DNA of 45,168 nucleotides from a virus. The stretch spans positions 1-45,168 of IMG/VR virus record IMGVR_UViG_3300032296_003995. One strand, given 5' to 3'. Below, piece after piece: positions 36,877 through 44,289 of the stretch; position 1 is the first letter of the stretch; each line of letters opens with the position of its first letter. Made by a program: the position numbers and the translations under genes. Below the pieces are notes generated by a model. It saw only the letters and a program-made list of their open reading frames with translations. It did not search any database and was not told where the DNA came from.

Positions 36877-39159
36877 TCAGAGCCCGCGGATCACGCAGGC
36901 CTTGCCACCACACTCGCCGTCGGCGATGCTGTTGCTCCGCTCGTTGTCGAGCCTCTGGTAGAGGTCCCAGTCGATCGCCGCGACGCCGCGGAGGAACTCG
37001 GCCTGGATGGCGCGGAACTCCGCCTCGTCCTTGATCTCCTCCCGCGGCGCGCGGAAGTAGACCTTCGGGTCGTAGGGGAGGAAGGTCAGCCCCTTCCAGG
37101 GGACCACCGGCTCCTTCCAGCCGGCGACCACGTCCTCGATCACGCCAGGCACTTCGTCGGGCGTGTAGGTGACCGTGATCGAGATCGCCTGCGCCTTGGG
37201 CCCCGAGACCCAGGTCCGCGCCAGCTTGCGGTAGCGGGCCAACTGGTCGAGCGCCGACTCGTGCTCGCGGAGGATCGCTCCGTCGGGGGCCTCGAGCGGG
37301 ATCTCGAAGAGGTACGTCTGGGCCGTGCTCTCGTCCTCGACGTAGCGGTAGGGCGCGTCGGGGTGCTGGATGCCGTTGGCAGCTCCCTGGTGGTCGGCGA
37401 ACATGCCGAAGAAGGGCCCATCGTAGACGACCTCGTCGCCGCGGAAGACCTTCACCCACTTCGACGAGCCGGGCTTCGGCTTGAGGAGCCCCGGGGCGCT
37501 CTGCTGGACCGCGAGGAGGAGCGGGTGGTCGCCGCTGATCTCCACGCGCTGCAGGCTGTAGCGGCTGTGGCGGGCGTGGGCGCCGCTCGAGCAGCCTGCG
37601 AAGGCCGCCGAGTTCCCGCCGGGCTTGATGACGAAGCACCGCCGGGCCGGGTTGATCCCGATGAGGCGGGCGATGCGTGCGTTGTAGTCCTCCATCGCCT
37701 TGCGGAGGCCGACGAGACGGGCCTCGTCCTCGAAGAGGTGCGGCGCGTCGGTCTGGCCGGTCAGGTCCACGCCGATCTGCGCCTGCTCAATGGCGAGCTT
37801 GCGCCAGCCCGACGGGAGGATCGAGAAGTCGACCATGCTCGCCTGCAGGGTCCCGAGCAGGGTCGCGGCGGCGACCTTGTCGGCGAAGGTCTCCCAGGTG
37901 TCGCCGGCCCGCGCCACGGCGGCCGAGAGGTTGCAGAACTGGCCGGCGCCCCCGTCATCGTAGTCGGGCAGGTAGCCGCGCTCGAAGAAGTCCTTGTTGT
38001 CCGCGGGGAGCCAGTCGTTGCAGACCTCGCCACAGGCGTTGGGGCGCAGGTGCCCCTCGGTCAGGCCCTCGGTGAACCAGAGGCCTCGCTCGCCGCAGCG
38101 CGACCAGAAGGTGTGCTCGAGTTCGTTGCGGAGCTCGTACTCGGTCGTGCTCGGGAGGATGGCCGCCGCGTTGTTGCTGACGTGGCCAGCGCGCGGAGGG
38201 AGCCGCAAGCCCAGCTTGTTCTCCGGCTCGGCGCCGGGGTGGAGGAAGTCCTTGTAGGATCGCATCCCCAGGTCGCGCACGTCGCTCGTGGTGATCGCCG
38301 CCATCCGGCGCACGCCGCCGCAGACGATCGCCTCGCCGACCATCGTGTAGAGGTAGTGGACCTCGGTCGACTTGAGCCGCCGGCCGCGAGCTTTGCCGCA
38401 GACCTCGTAGATGGCCTTGATGAGCTCGCGCAGCGGGTCGGGGCCGCTGCTGTAGCCGCCGCGCCGGCGGAGTGGCGCTCCCTTCTCACGGAGGCGGCTG
38501 TAGTCGAAGAAGTCGGGGTCGTTGTGGCCCGACCAGGCGAGCCAGGTGGCGACCTGGACGGCTCGGCCCCAGCCTTCGAGGCTGTCTTCGACCCGGAACT
38601 TGCCGAACCACTCGCACTCCGGGTAGGCAGACAAGACCTTGCGCACCTGATCGTAGGTCTCGACCAGCGAGCGGTTCGCTCTCTTCACCTTCGGCAGCGC
38701 CATCAGGACCGGAGTCCTCTTGCCGTGGCGCTTGATGTACTTCTCGGTCGAGAGGCCGACCCCGCAACCCGAGCCGGCGACGACGAGCGTCTGCCAGAGG
38801 AACCCGGGCCGATCGGCCATCATGGTCATGCAGTTGTAGAAGATCAGATCGTTGGGCGTCTCGTTCGGCTCGTCGACGCCGAGGCGGGCCTGGGCCAGGA
38901 GGCGCATCGCCGGGAGCGCGCCCAGCTTGAGAAGCTGCTCGCGGGCGTTGCTCCACTCGGGAGCGAGCTTCGGGTTGGAGACGAGCGCCGGGACACGCTC
39001 CTCGTAATAATCAGCCGCCCGAGTCAGGGCCTCCTCGCGGGTCTCGCGCCGGCCGAGCTCGGGGCTGAATCGCTGGTAGGAGCGCAGGCCGACGACGCGG
39101 GACAGGAAGTCGGCGCCAGGGTCGGCGAACATCTGGTCAGGGGTAGGGGTGGCGTTCAC
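36877..39159 (-). CDS. Class II (adenosylcobalamin-dependent) ribonucleotide reductase, monomeric RTPR-like
   Basis: It converts ribonucleotides to deoxynucleotides using a B12-derived thiyl radical. The GTG at 39159 is chosen for the GAGGA just upstream, giving 760 residues against about 740 for the Lactobacillus enzyme. Expected Cys are present: C110 (FYNC), the radical Cys C376 with N374 and E378 (NACGE), C409 (QFCNL) and the C-terminal redox pair C750/C755 (CGGKAC). The spacing from C376 to C409 is about 22 residues longer than usual, so a loop is inserted. AGCSSGAHARHSRY is typical of the substrate-binding region. No second subunit gene is needed. It needs cobalamin from the host. Confidence 0.93.
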   Translation of the reverse strand: MNATPTPDQMFADPGADFLSRVVGLRSYQRFSPELGRRETREEALTRAADYYEERVPALVSNPKLAPEWSNAREQLLKLGALPAMRLLAQARLGVDEPNETPNDLIFYNCMTMMADRPGFLWQTLVVAGSGCGVGLSTEKYIKRHGKRTPVLMALPKVKRANRSLVETYDQVRKVLSAYPECEWFGKFRVEDSLEGWGRAVQVATWLAWSGHNDPDFFDYSRLREKGAPLRRRGGYSSGPDPLRELIKAIYEVCGKARGRRLKSTEVHYLYTMVGEAIVCGGVRRMAAITTSDVRDLGMRSYKDFLHPGAEPENKLGLRLPPRAGHVSNNAAAILPSTTEYELRNELEHTFWSRCGERGLWFTEGLTEGHLRPNACGEVCNDWLPADNKDFFERGYLPDYDDGGAGQFCNLSAAVARAGDTWETFADKVAAATLLGTLQASMVDFSILPSGWRKLAIEQAQIGVDLTGQTDAPHLFEDEARLVGLRKAMEDYNARIARLIGINPARRCFVIKPGGNSAAFAGCSSGAHARHSRYSLQRVEISGDHPLLLAVQQSAPGLLKPKPGSSKWVKVFRGDEVVYDGPFFGMFADHQGAANGIQHPDAPYRYVEDESTAQTYLFEIPLEAPDGAILREHESALDQLARYRKLARTWVSGPKAQAISITVTYTPDEVPGVIEDVVAGWKEPVVPWKGLTFLPYDPKVYFRAPREEIKDEAEFRAIQAEFLRGVAAIDWDLYQRLDNERSNSIADGECGGKACVIRGL

Positions 39160-39195
39160 GGGTTCCTCGTCCTCGGGGTGGGGCAGAGCAAAGCA

Positions 39196-39223
39196 GGCCG
39201 CCTGCGGTAGGGTGCAGGCGGCC
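39196..39223 (-). terminator. Terminator between thymidylate kinase and reductase genes
   Basis: A perfect 10-bp GC-rich stem (39196-39205 with 39214-39223) encloses an 8-base loop. On the minus strand it is followed by TGCTTTGCTCT. It lies in the 100-bp gap after the kinase gene, so the reductase may have its own promoter or receive only read-through. Confidence 0.8.
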
Positions 39224-39261
39224 CGAGGGGCGTGGGGCAGACGGCGCAAGAGGCCCGTCCG

Positions 39262-39990
39262 TCATCTACCAGCGGCGTAGAGCCAGGGCAAGACCTCGGC
39301 GGCAGAGGTCCCGAACGGGGGGCGCTCGTGTCGGCGGATGTAACTGAGGGGATGGTCGAGCCGGAGATCAGTGCAGCGGCTGACTTCCGCCAGGGCGACA
39401 TCGCGCGCCGACTCTTGGCTCCCGACCTTGACGAGCGCGAACCCATCGACGGCGCGGGTGTAGTGGGGCATCAACTCGAAGACGCGACGCACACGCATCT
39501 GCTCGATCTCGTCCGCGTCGATCCCGTCCAGAGGGGCGTCGTCGGGGCGCTTCTTCGGACCGAGGAGGATGATGTTGCAGGGCGCAACGACACCGCACCA
39601 GGAAAGGAGAGGCACGTCACCATCCATATTGTAGGCGATCGTCGACACGGTGCTCCTGTCCTGCAGGACGATGGCGTCGAACTCCGGCGGTCGGTCCAAC
39701 TCGCCTCGGAGACCTCGCTGGATCTCGCCGAGCATGAGGAGCCGATACTGCGTGAACGTGTCGAACTGCGCACGGGTGAGCTTCGTCCCTCGGATGAGCT
39801 TCTTCGCCGCCTCGACGTCCTCCCAGGACATGCCGTCGACAGGAAACCAATCGTACGGCTCTCGGAAGATCATGAGCTTCTTGCTCACACTACGGGGGCC
39901 GTAGCCGTACCACCCCAGCAAGTGTGCCAAGGCGTTGATGAGGTTGGTCTTCCCGACCCCATCGGGGCCGTCGAACGTGATGCGCAGCAT
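39262..39990 (-). CDS. tmk: Thymidylate kinase-like P-loop kinase
   Basis: It phosphorylates dTMP to dTDP in the dTTP pathway. The start at 39990 has AAGGAGAG upstream, giving 242 residues, slightly longer than usual (about 205-215). The P-loop is GPDGVGKT (residues 8-15) right after the first strand, as in thymidylate kinases. A DRS at 111-113 followed by TVSTIAYN matches the DR(Y/F/S) plus AYQ region. A mobile region with GPKKRPDDAPLD may serve as the lid. It follows ThyX and a fusion gene in the same operon. A relative acting on modified pyrimidines, as in hypermodified-DNA phages, cannot be excluded. Confidence 0.82.
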   Translation of the reverse strand: MLRITFDGPDGVGKTNLINALAHLLGWYGYGPRSVSKKLMIFREPYDWFPVDGMSWEDVEAAKKLIRGTKLTRAQFDTFTQYRLLMLGEIQRGLRGELDRPPEFDAIVLQDRSTVSTIAYNMDGDVPLLSWCGVVAPCNIILLGPKKRPDDAPLDGIDADEIEQMRVRRVFELMPHYTRAVDGFALVKVGSQESARDVALAEVSRCTDLRLDHPLSYIRRHERPPFGTSAAEVLPWLYAAGR

Positions 39991-40000
39991 GATTCTCTCC

Positions 40001-41431
40001 TTATGAACGAACGTAGATGGACCAGCGATCGACCAGGGCAAGCTCTTCGTAGTCGATGTCGGCATCCTCGGAGTAGACGGAGATGTCGCCGCCGAGGTCC
40101 ATGACGACGACGAACTCCTTGGCCTGCGTCTCGACGCTGAGCGGGACCGGGTTCTCCGGGTCGCTCGAGTCTCCGAGCTCCCAGACCACGGCAGGCGCCG
40201 GCGGCGCGGCGACCAGCCCCCAGGCCCGGCAGACGACCTCCTCGGTGAGCGGAGGGTGGGGCTGCCAACCCGCCGGCGCCGCGCCTGCAGGGCAGACCTG
40301 CGTCTCGCCGCTCGGGAGGATGCGGAAGGCCGTGCCGCGCTTCGGGTGGAAGACCAGGATGCTCTGGTCGTTGGACAGGAGCAGAGCCTGGCCTCCGGCC
40401 GGGAGCGGAAAGTTGAGCGACGCGATGTTGTCGAGGATGCCCAAGCTTGACCTCAAGACGGCCTGCGCCGCGAAGAAGGTGACGTGCCGGCTCTGGTTCT
40501 CGTAGAACGGGTGGAGGGGGCGGATGTGCCCGACGATGTCCCACTCGGGCGGGCGCTGGCCGATGGGGATGGGGGCGCTGGCGTACCAGGTGTGCTCGTC
40601 CCCGTACCAGGCAGCTCGAGCTTCGTGGCCCGCCCGCTTGATGACCCAGAAGCCGTAGCCGTAGGTGGCCTCGGCGCCGGGCAGGTCGAAGGGCAGCGGG
40701 CCAGGCGCGGCCTTGTCTCTGAACATGATGTCCTCTCCGATGTGCTCGCTCAGGTGGACGGCCTCCCAGGCGAGGGAGACCTCATGCTCACCCCAGGCGG
40801 TGAGCGTCGCGTTGGGGCCAGGTCCGTACGCCTGGACCTCCAGGCCGCGCTGGTGCCGGTGGACCACACGGGCCCGCTCGATGCCGCCCTTGCCGATCAT
40901 GGGCGCCTCCTTGTCGACGAAGGACAGGTCGAACCCGCAGAGGAGGGCGTCCTCGACGCAGTAGGCAGGGACCCAGCGGACCTTGCCCTCCGCGACCACG
41001 CCCTCGCGCACTTCGCGGTCGCGATCCGCCGAGGCCCAGGTCTTGCGCGCCCGGGTGTGCCCGACCCGCTGCCAGCCCGCCGCCTCCAGGCTGGTGCCCG
41101 GTTCGGAGGCCAGCGTGTAGGTCAGGACGGGGCGCCCGCTTTTCTTCGCCCAGCGGGCGGCGAAGCCGAGGAGGGCGCTCGCGCAGTTCGGTGGGGCGTT
41201 GTCGGGCACGATCCCGCGGGTGAACTCGACCCAGCCGCGATCCTGCATGTGCCTGTTGACCGGGCGGCCGATGAGCCCCCAGGCGACAGGGGCGCCATCG
41301 GCCTCCACGCGCAGCCCGACCAGGCCGCCGAGGACCTTGGGCAGGTGGCGGTGGTGCTCGGCGCAGGCCTTCCTCACCTCGGCGATAGGGCAGAGGACGA
41401 CCTGCAGGTGCTTGGCGCCCGCTGGCTTCAT
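40001..41431 (-). CDS. XF1762-like acetyltransferase domain fused to a 300-residue unknown domain
   Basis: The ATG at 41431 overlaps the thyX stop (ATGA), giving 476 residues. The first 150 residues show the phage XF1762-like N-acetyltransferase pattern: EVRKACAEHHRHLPKVLGGL, GLIGRPVNRHMQDRG, VEFTRGI and the signature LTYTLASEPGTSLEAAGW. That domain usually forms the whole protein, ending near KVRW. Here the frame stays open for about 300 more residues, beginning near M178, and that part is not recognised (aromatic and beta-rich). An AAGGAGG lies 5 bases before the M178 codon, so the C-terminal part may also be made separately. The substrate is unknown. Confidence 0.75.
   Translation of the reverse strand: MKPAGAKHLQVVLCPIAEVRKACAEHHRHLPKVLGGLVGLRVEADGAPVAWGLIGRPVNRHMQDRGWVEFTRGIVPDNAPPNCASALLGFAARWAKKSGRPVLTYTLASEPGTSLEAAGWQRVGHTRARKTWASADRDREVREGVVAEGKVRWVPAYCVEDALLCGFDLSFVDKEAPMIGKGGIERARVVHRHQRGLEVQAYGPGPNATLTAWGEHEVSLAWEAVHLSEHIGEDIMFRDKAAPGPLPFDLPGAEATYGYGFWVIKRAGHEARAAWYGDEHTWYASAPIPIGQRPPEWDIVGHIRPLHPFYENQSRHVTFFAAQAVLRSSLGILDNIASLNFPLPAGGQALLLSNDQSILVFHPKRGTAFRILPSGETQVCPAGAAPAGWQPHPPLTEEVVCRAWGLVAAPPAPAVVWELGDSSDPENPVPLSVETQAKEFVVVMDLGGDISVYSEDADIDYEELALVDRWSIYVRS
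40887..40911 (-). promoter_or_regulatory. Internal Shine-Dalgarno and ATG inside the fusion gene
   Basis: AAGGAGG followed by five bases and an ATG (40900-40898) occurs in frame within the fusion gene. It could direct separate synthesis of a 299-residue C-terminal product (40001-40900). Confidence 0.5.
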
Positions 41432-42264
41432 GCCCGGGGCGCCTTCACCCCGAGCGGGTTCTCCTCGTTCGGGATCGTCTTCCGGTAAGGGAGCCACGGC
41501 GCCGCGAAGCGGCAGGGCCGCCAGCCCGCCGTCGTGAGCGCCGGATGGTCGAAGGGGCTCATGTGCCCGTCGCGGAGGAGCGCGAGCCCCTTGGCCACGT
41601 CCTCCTCCCAGGCGGCGCCCGAGGGCTTCGCCGTGAAGGGCCGGTAACTCACGGCGGCGCAGCGCCGGGCCGAGACCAGGAAGGCGCTCGCGGTCCCGCG
41701 CGTCACGCGCTCGGCCTCCGTGACGTAGGGCAGGTGCTCGGTCCGCTCGACGGGGTCGCTCGTGTCGAGGGCGAACTTGACCGCCTTGGCGAGCTCATCG
41801 AACTCCGGCTGTGCGCCGGCCGAGAGCGTCCGCAGGTTGAAGAAGTTCTCCCACTCGGTCGCGGTGAGGACGCCGTCGACCCACATGTAGGGCTCGAGGG
41901 GGCGGCCGGCATGTTGCTTGTGGACGCCGAGCCAGTTGAGCGCCGTCGCCGTGGCGATGGAGGAGAGCGCGCCGAGACGCCAGACGGCGACGGCCGCGGT
42001 GCGGCGCCAGCCGACGAGAGGCGCCTTGCCGGCCATTCCCGGGCCGTTCTCGTACCAGCGCGCCGGGATGAAGGGCGTCTCGCGGACCTCGGCGATGAGA
42101 CGCTTCGTCGGGACAGCTCGCGTGCTCCGGGCGCTCCGGGCGGTGATCCCGTGCGTGTTGATCTCGGCGAGGATGGCCCGCCAGGTGCGGTACTGGATCG
42201 TCGTGATCCGCACGCCGTCGCAGATGCTGTCTTCGACGACCTCGGCGGTGATACGAGGGGGCAT
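41428..42264 (-). CDS. thyX: Flavin-dependent thymidylate synthase ThyX
   Basis: It methylates dUMP to dTMP using methylene-tetrahydrofolate, FAD and NADPH. The ATG at 42264 has GGAGAG upstream, and a TTG 18 bases earlier is less likely. The product has 278 residues. The motif LAEINTHGITARSARSTRAVP (residues 32-52) aligns with the phage ThyX version LAE-x-NTHR-x-x-SRN-x-x-SSRAIP, but the Arg of THR is Gly here and the Asn is Ser. Further family features are HKQHAGRPLEPYMW and VSARRCAAVSYRPF. It is coupled to the fusion gene downstream. Confidence 0.85.
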   Translation of the reverse strand: MPPRITAEVVEDSICDGVRITTIQYRTWRAILAEINTHGITARSARSTRAVPTKRLIAEVRETPFIPARWYENGPGMAGKAPLVGWRRTAAVAVWRLGALSSIATATALNWLGVHKQHAGRPLEPYMWVDGVLTATEWENFFNLRTLSAGAQPEFDELAKAVKFALDTSDPVERTEHLPYVTEAERVTRGTASAFLVSARRCAAVSYRPFTAKPSGAAWEEDVAKGLALLRDGHMSPFDHPALTTAGWRPCRFAAPWLPYRKTIPNEENPLGVKAPRA

Positions 42265-42337
42265 TGTCTCTCCAAAAGGCAAGAGCCAGCGGGCGCTTCG
42301 CTGACTCTCGGTCGGGTGCGACAGGCAAGGCCGCCTG

Positions 42338-42355
42338 GGCTGGTTAGTACCAGCC
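42338..42355 (-). terminator. Hairpin overlapping the stop of a 15-codon ORF
   Basis: GGCTGGT / ACCAGCC forms a 7-bp stem with a TAGT loop, in the 123-bp gap before thyX. The stop codon of the small upstream ORF lies at the stem/loop edge. There is no T tract, so attenuation or mRNA folding rather than classical termination is more plausible. Confidence 0.45.
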
Positions 42356-42391
42356 GCCGTTGCAGAGGAACCGGATGAGCAGGTCGATCAT
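42344..42391 (-). CDS. 15-residue ORF upstream of thyX
   Basis: The ATG overlaps the previous stop (ATGA). The short peptide (MIDLLIRFLCNGGWY) is hydrophobic with an aromatic end. It stops within a hairpin 80 bp before thyX. It could be a leader peptide controlling downstream expression or a tiny membrane peptide. It is too short to judge by composition. Confidence 0.35.
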   Translation of the reverse strand: MIDLLIRFLCNGGWY

Positions 42392-42654
42392 GGAGTCACC
42401 TCGTCTGGTGGTGGAAGGGCTGGGTGGCCCAGTTGTTTCTCGAGGAGGGCGAGGTCCTGGTCAAGAGCCTCGTCCACCGTGTCCGCCCAAGGACCCGTTC
42501 CTCTAAGGCGAGGCTCCTCGGCTCGCCACTTCTTCGTGTCAGGGTCCTGCAAGACCAGGTAGCCTCGGCCGAGCAGGTGCGCCTTGAGTGCTTGGCCTGG
42601 CCCGTCGGGGCCGATGTAGTGGCGCTGGCCGCAGTAGCAGAGGCCGGAGAGCAT
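42388..42654 (-). CDS. Small unknown protein with CYCGQRHY start
   Basis: The ATG at 42654 overlaps the upstream stop (TGATG), with AGGAGA 9 bases before it. The product has 88 residues, with CYCGQRHYIGPDG near the N-terminus suggesting a small Cys/His metal site. A helical, Pro-rich C-terminal half follows. No family is recognised. Confidence 0.65.
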   Translation of the reverse strand: MLSGLCYCGQRHYIGPDGPGQALKAHLLGRGYLVLQDPDTKKWRAEEPRLRGTGPWADTVDEALDQDLALLEKQLGHPALPPPDEVTP

Positions 42655-43022
42655 CAAGTGTTCTCCTGCAGGTACGCCTTGACGAGCTCGCGAAGGCGCT
42701 TCTTCGGCAGGATGTCGCCGGCTTCCATCGTCCAGATGTCGGCTTTGGTGCAGAGGTTGCCGAAGTGGGGGGTCCCGTCGAAGGCGTCGGCCGGGAAGTA
42801 GTCGCTGTTCTGGAGCGCCTCGTCCGCGTCGTCGAAGTTGTCTTGCGCGTCGTCGATAGCGAGCGCGTGGTCTTCCGCCGAGTGCTCGTCGCCGCCGAAC
42901 GCACTGGCGTCGTCGTGCAGGTCCTCCAGTTCGTCGCGGTAGAACGAGACCCGGCTCTCCAGGCGCAGGTGGTCGATCAGGGCGTTCATCTCGTCTTCGG
43001 TCAGGGTGATGGGCATGGGCAT
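42654..43022 (-). CDS. Acidic unknown protein, 122 residues
   Basis: It is coupled at both ends by TGATG overlaps. It is a helical acidic protein (LTEDEMNALIDHLRLESRV, then HALAIDDAQDNFDDADEALQ) with a basic helix near its end (PKKRLRELVKAYL). Strong acidity could mean DNA mimicry, but size and fold give no clear match. Confidence 0.7.
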   Translation of the reverse strand: MPMPITLTEDEMNALIDHLRLESRVSFYRDELEDLHDDASAFGGDEHSAEDHALAIDDAQDNFDDADEALQNSDYFPADAFDGTPHFGNLCTKADIWTMEAGDILPKKRLRELVKAYLQENT

Positions 43023-43498
43023 CAGGTGTTCTCCTCGCTGTTGCCTGCGGGTTTGGTGTGCTTCGAGACTCGCGCCGCCTCTTCCTGGAAGGAGAGAAGG
43101 CGCTCCTGGTCCGCGGCCGTGCGGTACGGGGACGTGACGAGGTTGGCGATCTCCTGGTACTTGTCCTTGATCTGGACGAAGATCCCCTTCTCGTCCATCG
43201 CCTTGACGAGCGCCTCGCGCTCCTCGTCGCTGAACTTGGTGGAGAGCATCGAGATCGTCAGGGGCTCGCCGCGGGGGCGAAGGTCGGCGAAGGACGGCAT
43301 GTTGCGAACCAGGCCGCGAGACCTGCAGTAGTCGCCGATCTCCGCGTCGAGCCAGGCGCAGACCTCCTCCTGCGTGGCGCAGATGCGACCGATGCCGTCC
43401 CAGAAGATGTCGTACTCACCGTCGCTCAACTTGAGCGAGACGTCCATCTTGAGCGAGAGAGCTTCGGCGAGCAGGGGAGCAAGACGAGGGTCAATCAT
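43022..43498 (-). CDS. Unknown protein, 158 residues
   Basis: The ATG lies 8 bases inside the 3' end of the upstream membrane-protein gene. A mixed N-terminal half (LKMDVSLKLSDGEYDIFWDG, then CATQEEVCAWLDAEIGDYC) and a helical, charged C-terminal half are visible. Four Cys are in the first 60 residues. No family is recognised. Confidence 0.7.
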   Translation of the reverse strand: MIDPRLAPLLAEALSLKMDVSLKLSDGEYDIFWDGIGRICATQEEVCAWLDAEIGDYCRSRGLVRNMPSFADLRPRGEPLTISMLSTKFSDEEREALVKAMDEKGIFVQIKDKYQEIANLVTSPYRTAADQERLLSFQEEAARVSKHTKPAGNSEENT

Positions 43499-43694
43499 TG
43501 TACCTCCAGGTGGACACGATGTAGCCGCCGATCGTACCGGAGCCGACGAGCAGGATGAACACGCCGAGCGCGTCGCGGAAGAGATCCGGCGCAGCGGGTC
43601 GGTCGAGCATCTGGTGGACGACGGCGATCAAGACGAACCAGGCGACGGAGATCGAACAGGTCACGAGGGCGAGGTCGATGATGCGGCGGGTCAT
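43491..43694 (-). CDS. Small two-span membrane protein, holin candidate
   Basis: The ATG at 43694 overlaps the upstream stop (ATGA), giving 67 residues. Two hydrophobic segments are present, VTCSISVAWFVLIAVVHQML and ALGVFILLVGSGTIGGYIV, separated by a short loop with DRPAAPDLFRD. Size and two-span topology fit class II holins, but it lies 10 kb from the endolysin and on the other strand, so another membrane role is equally likely. Confidence 0.7.
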   Translation of the reverse strand: MTRRIIDLALVTCSISVAWFVLIAVVHQMLDRPAAPDLFRDALGVFILLVGSGTIGGYIVSTWRYND

Positions 43695-43939
43695 AGGTGC
43701 CACTCGAGAGCGAGGATGGCCGCTTTCTCCCGCTCGATGGCCGCGTCGCGCTCGGCGCGGAGGGTCTCGACCTGCTGGCGGAGAGCATCGCGCTCGGCCT
43801 CGGCTGTGGCAAGCACGGCGCGCCATGCGTCGGTGCCGGTAGTCCCCGTACCGAGGACTCGCCCGCCGGCCAAAATCGACCACGGCGGATCTGCCAAGTT
43901 GCTGTAATGCTCGCGCGGGGCGTCGTCTGGGTTGATCAT
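43691..43939 (-). CDS. Small coiled-coil protein, 82 residues
   Basis: A strong GGAGGAGAG ribosome binding site precedes the ATG. The N-terminal half has ILAGGRVLGTGTTGTDAWRAV, and the C-terminal half is a coiled coil (LRQQVETLRAERDAAIEREK). The ATGA overlap links it to the membrane protein downstream, so the two may work together. Confidence 0.7.
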   Translation of the reverse strand: MINPDDAPREHYSNLADPPWSILAGGRVLGTGTTGTDAWRAVLATAEAERDALRQQVETLRAERDAAIEREKAAILALEWHL

Positions 43940-43959
43940 CGGCTCTCCTCCTCGTGAAC

Positions 43960-44289
43960 TTAAAGGGTGTTGTTGTCGATCTTGTCGCGGAGGGCCACGA
44001 CCATGCTCCTGAGTTGATCGCGCTCGTCTCCGAGGAACTCGACTCGTCGACGAAGGTCATCGCACTCGGCGATCAACTTGTCGTAGGTCTCCTTCGGCAT
44101 CTGGACGTAAAGCGTCCTCGGCGTCTGGTCTGGCTGGGGCGCGCCGGCCTCGAAGACACGGCAGGCCCCCTTCTTGTACGCGGCGTCCATGTCGCTGAGG
44201 TCCTCAGCGGACGCCGGGTTCAGGCACCCGCCGCGCCATTCGCCCCACTTGCAGCGGCTGCACTGCTCCGAGTAGTAGTTGTGGCTCAT
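43960..44289 (-). CDS. Small protein with a Cys4-like cluster and coiled coil
   Basis: The ATG overlaps the dUTPase stop (ATGA), giving 109 residues. Cys at CSRC (about 10-13), C22 and C43 could form an unusual zinc site or an iron-sulphur site. The segments CKWGEWRGGCLNP and KKGACRVFEAG resemble small unassigned phage Cys proteins. The C-terminal half is helical (ECDDLRRRVEFLGDERDQLR). Confidence 0.7.
   Translation of the reverse strand: MSHNYYSEQCSRCKWGEWRGGCLNPASAEDLSDMDAAYKKGACRVFEAGAPQPDQTPRTLYVQMPKETYDKLIAECDDLRRRVEFLGDERDQLRSMVVALRDKIDNNTL

Noticed and set aside
36538-39210. Plus-strand open frame of 890 residues
   Set aside because: It is antisense to the ribonucleotide reductase, which has full catalytic motifs. 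The plus-strand product has only low-complexity content.
39262-39990. 5-hydroxymethyl-dU DNA kinase rather than thymidylate kinase
   Set aside because: The P-loop immediately after the first strand and the DRS region fit thymidylate kinase better, and no other hypermodification genes are recognised. Kept only as an alternative.
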